From assembly GCF_009928685.1 (NCBI RefSeq), contig NZ_WWEO01000044.1, forward strand, positions 837,685 to 901,684: DNA of 64,000 nucleotides. The letters run 5' to 3'. Each line of letters starts with the position of its first letter. Within the stretch, counting starts at the first letter, position 1. The notes below the pieces were generated by a model. That model saw only the letters and a program-made list of their open reading frames with translations, ran no database searches and was not told the origin of the DNA. The DNA is from Mucilaginibacter agri (GTDB lineage Bacteria; Bacteroidota; Bacteroidia; Sphingobacteriales; Sphingobacteriaceae). The translations under genes were made by a program, and so were the position numbers. Positions 44,915 to 54,527 of the stretch are shown in pieces.

Positions 44915-45990
44915 ATGACAATGAATTTTCTCCCTGGCCTAAAACGGGCGATATTATACTTCGGTTTTGTCTCGTTAATAACTGCGTGTGGCAAAAGCCC
45001 TACTACACCAGATTCGCCGACTATCCCTGTAGCGTCTTCCAAGAAATGGATTGTAAGCACAATTGCAGGTTCTTCCACTCCAGGCTTTAAGGATGGGGAT
45101 TCTACACAAGTACAATTCAATGCTGCACAAGCTATTGTAGCAGACAACAATGGCTATCTCTTTGTTGGCGAAATTGCAATACAAGCATTAGACAGGTCAG
45201 TTATACCGGGCACGTTACAACTTATACCGGCAAAACCATTGTTAACTCTGGTTTTGGTAATATTTATAGTATTGTAAGAGATAGTAAGGGCGCAATATTT
45301 ACAAATGAAATGAGGCTAATTCGAAAAATAAGTTCATCAACCGTAAATGTCGTTTTTGCCGGATCGTTATCAGAAGATTATTTAGACGGTACCGGCACCA
45401 ATGCGGCCTTCAATTGGATCGGTAACATGGCTATTGACAAACAAGACAATATTTTCCTGCCTGATTATGACAATAAGAATAATTTTCGCCTTCGCAAGAT
45501 TACTCCCAACGGTGTGGTGTCTACATTAAATTTACAGGATAATACCGGTTACAACTCCAATGGCTTACCAAATTCAAAAGCTTTATATAGCACTGCCGTG
45601 GATGCATCTGGTAATATATATGTAACAGCAAATAACAATAGCCTCATTAAAAAGGTAGACCCAACAGGTAATGTAACCGTGCTGGCGGGCGGCATTTTTG
45701 GCTTTAAAGACGGAAAGGGCACCGATGCGCGCTTTAACAACATACTCGGTATGACTTGCGATGCCACTGGCAACCTTTGGGTAAGCGATTGTAATAACCA
45801 CGCCATCCGTAAAATAACACCCGATGGCACGGTAACTACCATAGCAGGAGTGGGAACCAAGGGATTTGCGGATGGTGAAGGTTCTAAAGCATTTTTCAAC
45901 TACCCTTACGGAATTACGGTCGATAACAACGGCGTTGTATTTGTTATGGATACCGGCAACAACAGGGTACGAAAACTGGAATATAAATAA
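44915..45990 (+). pseudogene. NHL-repeat lipoprotein broken by one frameshift
   Basis: The frame from 44915 has a signal and lipobox (GFVSLITACGKSP), then KWIVSTIAGSSTPGFKDGDS and FVGEI, after which it drifts into non-propeller sequence and stops at 45277. In the next frame NTSIRQVSYTGHVTTYTGKT starts at 45177 and continues without break into the clean NHL repeats that end at 45990 (GNLWVSDCNNHAIRKITPDG, GVVFVMDTGNNRVRKLE). One G missing near 45176 (ATTGCAAT for ATTGGCAAT) would restore a protein of about 358 residues. The intact form would be an envelope propeller lipoprotein. Confidence 0.82.
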
Positions 45991-45991
45991 T

Positions 45992-46027
45992 TAAAAAAGC
46001 CGTCGTCATCCCGACGACAGCTTTTTC
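45992..46027 (+). terminator. terminator after the NHL gene
   Basis: CGTCGTC and GACGACAG form a stem within AAAAAAGC and GCTTTTT flanks, just after the NHL stop. Confidence 0.75.
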
Positions 46028-46054
46028 ATCTACATTATAAAACGAGGTGTCGTT

Positions 46055-46876
46055 TTATGACTTAATAAATTCTAAAAGATCTTTATTGATAGTTGCAGCT
46101 TCGGTAGCCGGCATACCATGTGGGAAGCCCGGATAAGAAATCAGCTTTCCGTTTTTCACAAGCTTAACTGCTTTCTCTCCTGATAGGTGGAATGGAACAA
46201 TCTGGTCGTCCTCGCCATGCAGCACCAATACTGGAAAGTCTACACTTTTAAGGTCTTCAGTAAAATCTGTTTCAGAGAATGCCTTGATACCTTCTACATG
46301 GGCTTTAACGCCACCCATCATACCCTGGCGCCACCAGTTATGTCTGATACCTTCAGATATTTTGGCACCTTCGCGGTTGTAGCCGTAGAATGGAATGGTG
46401 AAATCCTGAAAATATTGAGCCCTGTTATAAGCCGTACCTTCGCGTATTTCATCAAATACCGACATCGGTACACCATCCGGGTTGCTATCGCTCTGTACCA
46501 TTATTGGGGTAACAGCGCTAATCAAAACAACCTTGGCAACGCGGCCTTTACCTAAAGTTGCTGCATAGTGAATAGCCTCACCACCACCTGTTGAGTGTCC
46601 AATATGAACTGCATCTTTCAGATCGAGCGCCTCAGTGATAGCTGCTACATCTGAAGCGTAGGTGTCCATATCGTGCCCTCCCGAGGCTTGAGTCGAGCGA
46701 CCATGACCGCGACGGTCGTGCGCGATAACGCGATAGCCTTCCTTCAGGAAAAACATCAATTGTGCATCCCAGTCGTCACTTGACAGTGGCCATCCGTGAT
46801 GAAAAAAAAGTGGCTGGCCACTTCCCCAATCCTTGTAATAAATTTCGGTTCCGTCTTTTACTGTAATCTTACTCAT
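46055..46876 (-). CDS. alpha/beta-hydrolase, non-heme chloroperoxidase type
   Basis: 273 residues from ATG 46876 (the frame is open further, but the extra 22 residues look like leader sequence). HHGWPLSSDDWDAQ, nucleophile in IGHSTGGGEA, acid in LHGEDDQIVPF and His in FPHGMPATEA complete the triad. Such cofactor-free haloperoxidase-like esterases act on esters and peracids. Substrate unknown; stands alone. Confidence 0.9.
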   Translation of the reverse strand: MSKITVKDGTEIYYKDWGSGQPLFFHHGWPLSSDDWDAQLMFFLKEGYRVIAHDRRGHGRSTQASGGHDMDTYASDVAAITEALDLKDAVHIGHSTGGGEAIHYAATLGKGRVAKVVLISAVTPIMVQSDSNPDGVPMSVFDEIREGTAYNRAQYFQDFTIPFYGYNREGAKISEGIRHNWWRQGMMGGVKAHVEGIKAFSETDFTEDLKSVDFPVLVLHGEDDQIVPFHLSGEKAVKLVKNGKLISYPGFPHGMPATEAATINKDLLEFIKS

Positions 46877-47181
46877 GTGTTTTTCAATTGTGTGGTGTGA
46901 ATAATTTGAGAGATGTATACCTGATTTCAACGCTGCCCGCACACAGATGTTTTCCGTTATTCGCTATTGCTCTACTAATAGTTTTGGACATTTGTGCATT
47001 AAGTTGGACCGGGTAAAAAAATCAGGAATAATCTCTTTGATAACCAAATTAGGAGGTTTTAGATTCCGATAGAAGCACATTCTGCATACCGATAGCTTAT
47101 ATGACACTTGGCTTGAGAATCTCCGTCAATTTGTGACTCATGGCAGACTTTGAGAGATAAAAAGCGAAATCATTATCAAAC

Positions 47182-47217
47182 AAAAAGCCTCAAATTTCAA
47201 CAATTTGAGGCTTTTTA
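47182..47217 (-). terminator. terminator of efp
   Basis: AAAAAGCCTCAAAT pairs with ATTTGAGGCTTTTT, 18 bases past the efp stop, with T runs usable on both strands. Confidence 0.85.
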
Positions 47218-47235
47218 ATATGATGTTATGCGTAA

Positions 47236-47796
47236 TTATTTCACACGCTCAACGTATTCGCCGGTGCGGGTATCTAACTTTATTTTATCACCCTGGTTTA
47301 CAAACAGAGGCACTTTTATCTCTACACCATTTTCGGTAGTTGCGTTTTTTAATGCGCCCGAAGAGGTATCGCCTTTTACAGCAGGCTCAGTATAGGTAAT
47401 CTCAAGCTCTACAAAGTTTGGTGCAGTTGCCATTATCGGCTCTTCGCTTTCGAAAGAAACAATAACGTTCATACCTTCTTTCAGGAATTTAACAGCTGGG
47501 CCAAATAATGCCTTAGGGATACTATGCTGATCGTAAGAGGTGTTATCCATAATTACCATGAAATCACCTTCTTCGTACAGGTATTGGTAATCGTTAGTTT
47601 CTACACGGCAAATTTCTACCTGCTCGTCGGTACCCAAACGGGCTTCCACAATTTTGCCGGTTTTAATGTTGCGAAACTTATCTAAATAAAACGCGCCCCC
47701 CTTACCCGGCGTACGGTGTAAAACCTCTGTAACGGTTACCAACTCGCCGTTGAAACGTAATATATTGCCTACTTTAATTTCTGATGCCTTTGCCAT
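47236..47796 (-). CDS. efp: elongation factor P
   Basis: 186 residues in three beta domains. EF-P enters the ribosomal E site and rescues ribosomes stalled at polyproline. The loop tip is RTPGKGGAF with Lys32 at the position modified in enterobacteria. No EpmA or EpmB genes are near. The end LDTRTGEYVERVK is typical. It is monocistronic with a perfect promoter box. Confidence 0.97.
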   Translation of the reverse strand: MAKASEIKVGNILRFNGELVTVTEVLHRTPGKGGAFYLDKFRNIKTGKIVEARLGTDEQVEICRVETNDYQYLYEEGDFMVIMDNTSYDQHSIPKALFGPAVKFLKEGMNVIVSFESEEPIMATAPNFVELEITYTEPAVKGDTSSGALKNATTENGVEIKVPLFVNQGDKIKLDTRTGEYVERVK

Positions 47797-47824
47797 GAAA
47801 AATATGGTTCTAAATTTTTGACCC

Positions 47825-47832
47825 CAAAGATA
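47825..47832 (-). promoter_or_regulatory. -7 box of the efp promoter
   Basis: TATCTTTG on the minus strand, an exact TAnnTTTG, 28 bases before the efp ATG. Confidence 0.5.
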
Positions 47833-48027
47833 GATTAAGTTATGGAAAGCTTCGAGGAAAAAATGCGAGTTTGGTCAATTGGCACTTCCCCCAGCCCAAA
47901 CCGAACACCCACTGTATCATAACCGCACATTCAAACACCCCATCGCCAACACAAGACACTAACAACCAATTACTTAACTAACTGGCATCCTATTGGCGTG
48001 ATTTCGATTAACAAACTCAATCGAAAC

Positions 48028-50418
48028 ATGATCCGCAATTATATTAAAATCGCGTGGCGTAATATGATTAACCATATTACTTACAGTGCGCTAAATATTG
48101 TTGGCCTGGCTGCCGGCATGGCCGTGGCTTTGCTTATTGGTTTATGGGTGTTTAACCAGTATAGCTACGACAAGTTTTTGCCCAATTACAAGCAGCTGTA
48201 CCAGGTGGAGATGAACATTACCACTCAGCATGATGGCGAGCACACGCAAAGCGCCGTGGCCCTACCCCTGGCCGATGTATTGCGGAAAGAGATACCCGGC
48301 ATTAAGCACGTTTCTGAAACCGACTGGGTGGGCATGCAATGGCACGACCTGCTCATCGGCGATAAAAAGCTATACATTGCAGGTGGCGCAGTTTCGCCCG
48401 ATTTCTTGCAGATGTTCGGGCAGCAATTTGTAAAAGGCAACAGCAAAGTTGCCCTGAACGATCCTTATTCTATCGTGCTTAACGAGTCGACCGCCAAAGC
48501 CCTATTCGGCAATGCCGACCCAATGAACAAATTGGTGAGGCTGGATAACCAGCAGAATTTAAAGGTTACCGGCGTGGTTAAAGATGCGGTTAAAAACTCT
48601 ACCCTTCAGTTTGGCTTCCTCTACCCATTCGCTCTTAAAGAACAAAACGAAGGTTGGATGAAAAACGCCCGCAGCACCTGGACCAACAACTCTTTTAACA
48701 TGTATGTGGAGTTGCAGCCCGGGGTAACCAACGAGCAGGTTGCCGGCAAAATCAAAAACATCGTTTACAAAAACAGCACGCTCATGCGCGCAGGCAAACC
48801 CGAAATTATCCTTTACGCCATGAAAGACTGGCACCTGTACACCCAGTTTATAAACGGCAAGCCAACGGCGGGTTTTATAGAGTACGTGCGTATGTTCAGC
48901 ATTATTGGCATTTTGGTGTTGCTTATTGCCTGTATCAATTTCATGAATCTCTCTACCGCGCGGTCGGAAAGAAGGGCTCGCGAAGTGGGTGTGCGCAAAG
49001 CATTGGGTTCGCAGCGTAAAGATTTGATATTCCAGTTTCTGACCGAATCTATATTGATCAGTTTCCTGGCATTTCTGCTATCTGTTGTGCTGGTTCAGCT
49101 GGCTTTGCCGTGGTTTAATAATTTGACGAGCAGCACTGTAGCTGTCCCATACACCAATCCGCTGTTTTGGAGTATGATGATAGCCTATGTGCTGTTTACC
49201 GGTTTACTGGCGGGGAGCAGGCCGGCGTTCTACCTGTCGTCATTTAACCCGGTGAAGGTTTTAAAGGGAACTATCCAAACCGGCAAGGCAGCATCTTTGC
49301 CGCGTAAAATATTGGTGGTTGCACAGTTTACCTGTTCTATCACACTTATCATCAGCACTGTTATCGTTTATCAGCAAATTCAACATGCCAAGAGCCGACC
49401 AACAGGTTACAGCGCCGACCGCCTGCTGATGACCGACATGAGCGGTGACCTAGTTGCCCACTACGATGCTCTCAAAAACGACCTGATGGCTACCGGCCTT
49501 ACCGAAGACGTAGCCTTTGCGTCCAGCCCTATTACCAATGTATACAGCCATATGTCGGTTGATAAGTGGCAAGGCAAAAATGCAGGCGATGAAAGTATAA
49601 ACATCGGTTGGATAGACGTTTCTGACAACTATTTTAAAACCCTTGGGATGGAGATGGCGGCCGGCCGTGGCTTTACCCAAAGCGTAACTAACGATACCAG
49701 CAGCGTAATATTGAACGAGACTGCCGTAAAACGCATGGGGTTAAAAGACCCGATAAACCAAATGATTACCTGGAATGGCCGCAGCACCCCGGTGCGTATA
49801 GTAGGCGTTGTAAAAGATGCGCTGATGGAGTCGCCGTTTACACCAATAGCACCGGCCATATTTACGCATGCATCCGGAGGCAATTGTATTATGTACCGCT
49901 TATCTGCCAATGCCAAAACGCATGAAGCCATAGAAAAGATCACTAAGATTTTTGATACCTATAATCCTGCCTACCCTTTCAGTTACCAGTTTGTTGACGA
50001 AGAGTATAACCACAAATTTAATCTCGAAGTACTGGTAGGTAAACTGGCCGGCGTGTTTGCAGGCTTGGCCATATTTATATCGTGCCTTGGCCTGTTTGGC
50101 TTGGCCGCCTACGTGGCAGAACAACGTACCAAAGAGATCGGCATCCGTAAGGTGCTTGGCGCCACCATAGCCCAGGTCTGGCTGCTGCTCTCCCGCGATT
50201 TTATTACACTGGTTATCATTAGTTGCCTTTTGGCCACGCCTGTGGCACTGTACTTTTTAAGCAATTGGCTGCAGAAGTATGATTATCGTATCAGCATTGG
50301 TCCGGGTGTATTTATCCTGTCGGGCATGGTGGCTATTACTATAACAATGCTTACAATAAGTTTCCAGGCTATTAAAGCTGCACTTACCAACCCCGTAAAA
50401 AGCCTGCGAAGCGAATAA
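48028..50418 (+). CDS. MacB/FtsX-type ABC transporter permease
   Basis: 796 residues from ATG 48028 (GTG at 47998 would add ten). Two MacB-PCD periplasmic domains each precede an FtsX domain, so the layout is doubled: SALNIVGLAAGMAVALLIGL, then FMNLSTARSERRAREVGVRK, and late GLFGLAAYVAEQRTKEIGIR. Around eight membrane helices. This doubled form is common in Bacteroidota and usually works with a separate ATPase, which is not adjacent. It may belong to an efflux or stress system; substrate unknown. Confidence 0.9.
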   Translation: MIRNYIKIAWRNMINHITYSALNIVGLAAGMAVALLIGLWVFNQYSYDKFLPNYKQLYQVEMNITTQHDGEHTQSAVALPLADVLRKEIPGIKHVSETDWVGMQWHDLLIGDKKLYIAGGAVSPDFLQMFGQQFVKGNSKVALNDPYSIVLNESTAKALFGNADPMNKLVRLDNQQNLKVTGVVKDAVKNSTLQFGFLYPFALKEQNEGWMKNARSTWTNNSFNMYVELQPGVTNEQVAGKIKNIVYKNSTLMRAGKPEIILYAMKDWHLYTQFINGKPTAGFIEYVRMFSIIGILVLLIACINFMNLSTARSERRAREVGVRKALGSQRKDLIFQFLTESILISFLAFLLSVVLVQLALPWFNNLTSSTVAVPYTNPLFWSMMIAYVLFTGLLAGSRPAFYLSSFNPVKVLKGTIQTGKAASLPRKILVVAQFTCSITLIISTVIVYQQIQHAKSRPTGYSADRLLMTDMSGDLVAHYDALKNDLMATGLTEDVAFASSPITNVYSHMSVDKWQGKNAGDESINIGWIDVSDNYFKTLGMEMAAGRGFTQSVTNDTSSVILNETAVKRMGLKDPINQMITWNGRSTPVRIVGVVKDALMESPFTPIAPAIFTHASGGNCIMYRLSANAKTHEAIEKITKIFDTYNPAYPFSYQFVDEEYNHKFNLEVLVGKLAGVFAGLAIFISCLGLFGLAAYVAEQRTKEIGIRKVLGATIAQVWLLLSRDFITLVIISCLLATPVALYFLSNWLQKYDYRISIGPGVFILSGMVAITITMLTISFQAIKAALTNPVKSLRSE

Positions 50419-50454
50419 GATCTTAAGGTTTAGTTTTTTAAAGTTTATCAATGT

Positions 50455-50498
50455 GTCAGAAGGCCTTCAACATCAGTTGGAGGCTTTTCTGTTTTTAT
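50455..50498 (+). terminator. terminator-like stem after the permease
   Basis: AGAAGGCCTTCAAC and GTTGGAGGCTTTTCT pair with one mismatch, then GTTTTTATT. Confidence 0.65.
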
Positions 50499-50545
50499 TA
50501 AAACTTTTGTTTGTAACTTCACTTTTAAGGTAAATACCTCCTCTT

Positions 50546-51097
50546 ATGGACTTGACAGCGTATCAGCAATATTTCTCCAACATACTGGAACATCCCCTGC
50601 CACCTTATGACAATCCTGATTATCTGAATTATGCCAAACTTAACTGGGCGAGACAACACCGCTGGTTAAAGGTGGGAGTGTTGAATAAAGACCTGGTTGA
50701 TTTGATACAAAGCATTCGCACAGCGCAAAAGTGGATTATCATAACCGAACCCTGGTGTGGCGATGCCGCCCATACCCAGCCCTTTATGCAAATGTTGGCC
50801 GCCCAGAACAGAATGATTGTGGTAGACTACCAGTTGCGCGACTCGCCTCCATTTTTAATTGAGCAATACCTTACCAACGGAACACGCTCTATCCCCAAGC
50901 TGATTATCACCGACGGTTTGGAGGAGATAGCAACCTGGGGCCCTCGACCACTTGGCTGCCAGTTACTCTACACTCAACTGATTAAAGATCATGCGCCAAT
51001 GGACGAAAAAAAAATCGCCCTCCAAAAATGGTACAACGACGATAGAGGTGAAAGTTTCCAACTTGAATTACTGGCTTTGCTTAACCAGAAGCTATAA
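50546..51097 (+). CDS. thioredoxin-family protein lacking the second Cys
   Basis: 183 residues. A thioredoxin fold is seen in KWIIITEPWCGDAAHTQPFM and TRSIPKLIITD with the cis-Pro. The usual CxxC is CGDA, so only one cysteine remains and disulfide exchange of the ordinary kind is not possible. Relatives with WCGD are frequent in Bacteroidota; function unknown. No signal peptide, so cytoplasmic. Confidence 0.85.
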   Translation: MDLTAYQQYFSNILEHPLPPYDNPDYLNYAKLNWARQHRWLKVGVLNKDLVDLIQSIRTAQKWIIITEPWCGDAAHTQPFMQMLAAQNRMIVVDYQLRDSPPFLIEQYLTNGTRSIPKLIITDGLEEIATWGPRPLGCQLLYTQLIKDHAPMDEKKIALQKWYNDDRGESFQLELLALLNQKL

Positions 51098-51150
51098 CTC
51101 AGCCCTTCAATTGCGCCAAACAAATAATCTAACTCAACGGTTAAATTATA

Positions 51151-51702
51151 ATGAAAGCGAACAAATGGTACTTAGCCCTGGCTTTAGGAGCTGGCGCAGC
51201 TGCAATTGCTATTACTATAAGTGGATGTAAAGCCGTATCGATACCTAAAGGCGCTAAGGCTGTGCAACCCTTTGATAAAGATAAATACCTGGGTAAATGG
51301 TATGAGATTGCCCGGTTCGATTTCAGGTTCGAGAAGCATTTGGATAACGTTAGTGCCACCTATTCGCTCAATGAAGACAGCAGCATTCGGGTTGATAACC
51401 GTGGGCACGACTACACTAACAATAAATGGAAAGAAAGTATTGGCAAAGCCAAATTTGTTGGCGATGCCGATATAGCGCGATTGAAGGTATCTTTCTTCGG
51501 TCCGTTTTATGCGGGATATAATGTGATCGCTATCGACGATGATTACCAGTACGCATTAGTGGCGGGCAACAACCTCAACTACCTGTGGATTCTTTCGCGC
51601 AAAAAAACGATACCCGTTAACGTAAAAAACATCTACCTCAAAAAAGCTAAAGAGCTGGGCTACGACACAGACAAATTGATCTGGACTAAGCACGATAAAT
51701 AG
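51151..51702 (+). CDS. bacterial lipocalin (Blc-like)
   Basis: 183 residues with an N-terminal hydrophobic signal and possible lipobox (IAITISGCKAVSIP), and the lipocalin mark GKWYEIARFDFRFEKHLDNV near 50-70. YALVAGNNLNYLWILSRKKT is the third conserved strand group. Outer-membrane lipocalins bind lysophospholipids or fatty acids. Follows the thioredoxin gene by 53 bases and may share its transcript. Confidence 0.92.
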   Translation: MKANKWYLALALGAGAAAIAITISGCKAVSIPKGAKAVQPFDKDKYLGKWYEIARFDFRFEKHLDNVSATYSLNEDSSIRVDNRGHDYTNNKWKESIGKAKFVGDADIARLKVSFFGPFYAGYNVIAIDDDYQYALVAGNNLNYLWILSRKKTIPVNVKNIYLKKAKELGYDTDKLIWTKHDK

Positions 51703-51936
51703 CCCCCAATCTCTTATATATCCCCAAAAATCAGTTGCAACTTAAAAAGTGCAACATACCCGACAGCTTATTAAGGCATTTTCTCTGGGTGAGGCGTTTA
51801 CTTTGTATTAATGATAAGCCGGGTGATATCGAAGAAGTAAAATAGATAAATAAGAGATCACATAGAAGTGTTTCTGTGATAATTAAGTGTTAGTTAGTTT
51901 TTGCAAGCAAGGCCCTCAGTAGTGGGCTTTGCTTGT

Positions 51937-52476
51937 TTACTTTTTAACGTATTCAAACGAAACGCTCTGATCGCTAAATAAGCCGCTCATGTTTTGGCCC
52001 ACATAAGTAACGGTGTACTTGCCTGGTTTGGTAATAGCAAAGCCTTTAAGCAGGTCTACTGTGGCGCTCAGGCTGTCGCGCGGGTTTACTTTAATATAGC
52101 TGCTGGCAGGTGGGGGCATTATTCTTTTGGCCATCGCTCCGCGATAATCAGCTTCAACACCGCTTTCGTCTTTAATCTCCAGATATTTGCTCATTAAGGG
52201 TTCAAATGGTGTATGCCATTTACAAAACTGTTGAGCACTATTCTCCGGGTTATGCACGGTAAATTTCAGCAACACAGAATCGCCTATGGTGATGCTCTTT
52301 TTAATCCGCATGGTTACATATAGCGCTTTATCTGCAGGTTTGGTTATATCCGCTTGCAGTGCCGAATCGGCTTTGGTGTTACCAGTCGCCGTGGCATTAG
52401 TGGTGGTCTTCGATTTAACATGGCATGACGCTAATGCTAATAAAGCCGCAGCGGTTAATAATTGGTAGCTTTTCAT
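51937..52476 (-). CDS. lipoprotein resembling the prodomain of M35 proteases
   Basis: 179 residues. Lipobox is ALLALASCHV. The body is one beta-sandwich: LLKFTVHNPENSAQQFCKWH, then TPFEPLMSKYLEI, AMAKRIMPPPASSYIKVNPR, DSLSATVDLLKGFAITKPGK and a final strand. This matches the pattern of the front domain found before deuterolysin (M35) catalytic domains. No HExxH protease part follows, so it is a stand-alone version. Role unknown; it might cap a partner protease. Confidence 0.65.
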   Translation of the reverse strand: MKSYQLLTAAALLALASCHVKSKTTTNATATGNTKADSALQADITKPADKALYVTMRIKKSITIGDSVLLKFTVHNPENSAQQFCKWHTPFEPLMSKYLEIKDESGVEADYRGAMAKRIMPPPASSYIKVNPRDSLSATVDLLKGFAITKPGKYTVTYVGQNMSGLFSDQSVSFEYVKK

Positions 52477-52608
52477 AATAAAGATCGGTTTCTTGTATAC
52501 CTCAGGCTTGGTGCTGATTCTTATTTCGTATCATTCCATACGGCATAATCTCAAAGGGTGATACAGCAGAGGCTTAATGCACTGGCATTGCCCTGGTTTA
52601 CAAGCATA

Positions 52609-53184
52609 TTAAAATTCGCAGGTTGCTGTCGGATGGATATTCTCTTTGTCAACAGTCAGCACACCTTTTTTTCCTTTAGGAAAGGTTACAATGTAAATAG
52701 AATCGTAATCATCTGGGGCCCATTTTAAATTGGGAGAACCTTTGATGCCCAACAAATCGAGGATTTTGGGCAGTTGCTTATGCTCCCAAACCACCAGCAC
52801 GGTGCCGGTACGTGTATTTATCTTTTGCACCAGGTTAGCCACGTCATCAACATCGTAATTGGTATTAATAGCCAGGTTATATTTAACGGCAAAAGGTAAA
52901 ACGGTTTGCATCATACGCCCGTTAGTAGTTTGTTTACCTGTTGAAGGCGACGGAACAAAAATATAGTTAGGGATGCCAAACTTGCTTTTCAAAACCTCTG
53001 GCAGCTTTAGGGCCCTGTTAAACCCGGTACACGACAGGTTATAACCATTGTCCGGCTTTTCGGCATGGCGTATCAAAACAACTTTAAGGTTAGAGCGGTC
53101 TGGTTTCCCTCCCGCCATTACATTAGTTAGCATACCGAATATAATTAAGAACGTAGCGCTCCAAAATGTGAAAGTCTTTTTCAT
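52609..53184 (-). CDS. exported histidine-phosphatase family protein
   Basis: 191 residues. A signal peptide (FTFWSATFLIIFGMLTNVMA) precedes the phosphoglycerate-mutase-like fold. The catalytic motif is VVLIRHAEKPDNGYNLS, and the second His region is VWEHKQLPKILDLLG. The short fold and the missing second Arg motif suggest a small phosphatase. Substrate unknown. Confidence 0.82.
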   Translation of the reverse strand: MKKTFTFWSATFLIIFGMLTNVMAGGKPDRSNLKVVLIRHAEKPDNGYNLSCTGFNRALKLPEVLKSKFGIPNYIFVPSPSTGKQTTNGRMMQTVLPFAVKYNLAINTNYDVDDVANLVQKINTRTGTVLVVWEHKQLPKILDLLGIKGSPNLKWAPDDYDSIYIVTFPKGKKGVLTVDKENIHPTATCEF

Positions 53185-53316
53185 GTGGGTTGATATTTAC
53201 ACTACCATAATAAGAAAAACGGCTGAAGTGTTTTGGAGAAGAATTAATGATCCGCTCCGAGCGCCACCTACGAGGATAAAACGGGGCATTAACATTATAT
53301 TAGCCAGCGTAAAACT

Positions 53317-53931
53317 ATGTCAATCTTCGATCTATTTAAACGTAAGCCCAACCCCGAACAACTTAGGCTCGAAAAAATGCAGACTGAGCTGGAGTTTCTG
53401 AGATCGCAACAGAACCCGCAGTTTTTACATGCCACGCTTAACCATATCTATAAGATGGCTTATCCGGTTTCTGATCAGGTGGCGGATGCGATTCAGAAAT
53501 TATCCGACTTAATACCATACATGCTCGCTGATAATACCACTAGCACCGTGAATCTGCAAAATGAAGTTGAGTACTTAAAGCTATATATCGATCTGCATCG
53601 CCTCCGTTTAGGAGAACCTTTCTCTGTAGATTTTAAAACCACTGGCGATATTACTGCAGTACAAATTGCACCCTTGATACTGTTTCCTTTTGTAGAAAAC
53701 GCACTGAAGCATGGTGTTCTAAATCTTGAAAATCGCCCTGTGAGAATTGCCCTCCAAGCCTCATATAATCGCTTAACGTTTACGGTGAGTTATAAAATAA
53801 ATCAAACCCCGGAAAACGAAGATACCATTCGCCGAAGGTTGGAATTTCTTTATCCGGGCAACTATGATTTGATGATTGCTAATAACGGTGAAACTTATAA
53901 AAGTACGCTGACTATAAAATTTACTACTTAA
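53317..53931 (+). CDS. degenerate LytS-type histidine kinase
   Basis: 204 residues with the His_kinase (PF06580) plan. The phosphoacceptor motif, normally QxNPHFLFN, is QQNPQFLHATLNHIY, so the His is Gln. The N box is intact (ILFPFVENALKHGV), but the G boxes are missing. There is no membrane segment. It cannot phosphorylate itself in the ordinary way, and no LytR-type regulator is next to it. May act as a binding or scaffold protein. Confidence 0.78.
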   Translation: MSIFDLFKRKPNPEQLRLEKMQTELEFLRSQQNPQFLHATLNHIYKMAYPVSDQVADAIQKLSDLIPYMLADNTTSTVNLQNEVEYLKLYIDLHRLRLGEPFSVDFKTTGDITAVQIAPLILFPFVENALKHGVLNLENRPVRIALQASYNRLTFTVSYKINQTPENEDTIRRRLEFLYPGNYDLMIANNGETYKSTLTIKFTT

Positions 53932-53961
53932 ACTTATAAGCTTAAAACATTTTGGCCCGAA

Positions 53962-54318
53962 ATGCTTTTTTTAAGTATGAGTGCCACCGATCAGGATTTT
54001 CGCGAAGAGTTTAAGCCACTGCACATCCCAGCGCATTACAACGCAGGCGATAGCGAGCAGGATAAAATCATCTACGCTCTTGCGCAGTTACAGCAAGCAA
54101 CATCAGACGAGGTTGCAACCGAGCTTGCCAAACACGACCCCACTATTAGTCTAACGGAGTATCAAGACAAAGCTGCGTCGGTATTGAACATCTTATTCGG
54201 CAAAGGGCTTATAAAGGGCATCAATGTCAATGGCTCTATAAAATACAATCTCAGCAAAATCACCCATGCTAACGACGGTACTATCGACCCGGAATTGTTG
54301 GCACCGGGGCTAGATTAG
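53962..54318 (+). CDS. unknown small protein, winged-helix-like
   Basis: 118 residues, or 113 from the ATG at 53977. The middle (DKIIYALAQLQQATSDEVAT, LNILFGKGLIKGINVNGSIK) resembles a winged-helix arrangement with a beta wing, so nucleic-acid binding is possible. No family known. It follows the degenerate kinase gene by 30 bases, so the two may be cotranscribed. Confidence 0.55.
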   Translation: MLFLSMSATDQDFREEFKPLHIPAHYNAGDSEQDKIIYALAQLQQATSDEVATELAKHDPTISLTEYQDKAASVLNILFGKGLIKGINVNGSIKYNLSKITHANDGTIDPELLAPGLD

Positions 54319-54500
54319 TGGTTAAAAAATAGCCTTTCGATCTTCCTTAATCTCAATCGACATTTGTAATGTCATAACAGTTTCCCAATAAGGTCATACC
54401 AATGCTATAAACAATTTCAGCCCATAAAAGCGCGCGGTAAATATTTGATTTTTGCAATCATTACCCGGAATTATACAACCGTTGGCCGCTTAACCCGGCC

Positions 54501-54508
54501 TACCTTTG
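54501..54508 (+). promoter_or_regulatory. -7 box of the cyclase gene
   Basis: TACCTTTG, an exact TAnnTTTG, 19 bases before the ATG at 54528. A TTGG at 54482 may be the -33 element. Confidence 0.45.
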
Positions 54509-54527
54509 TTGCACAAAATATAGCTTT

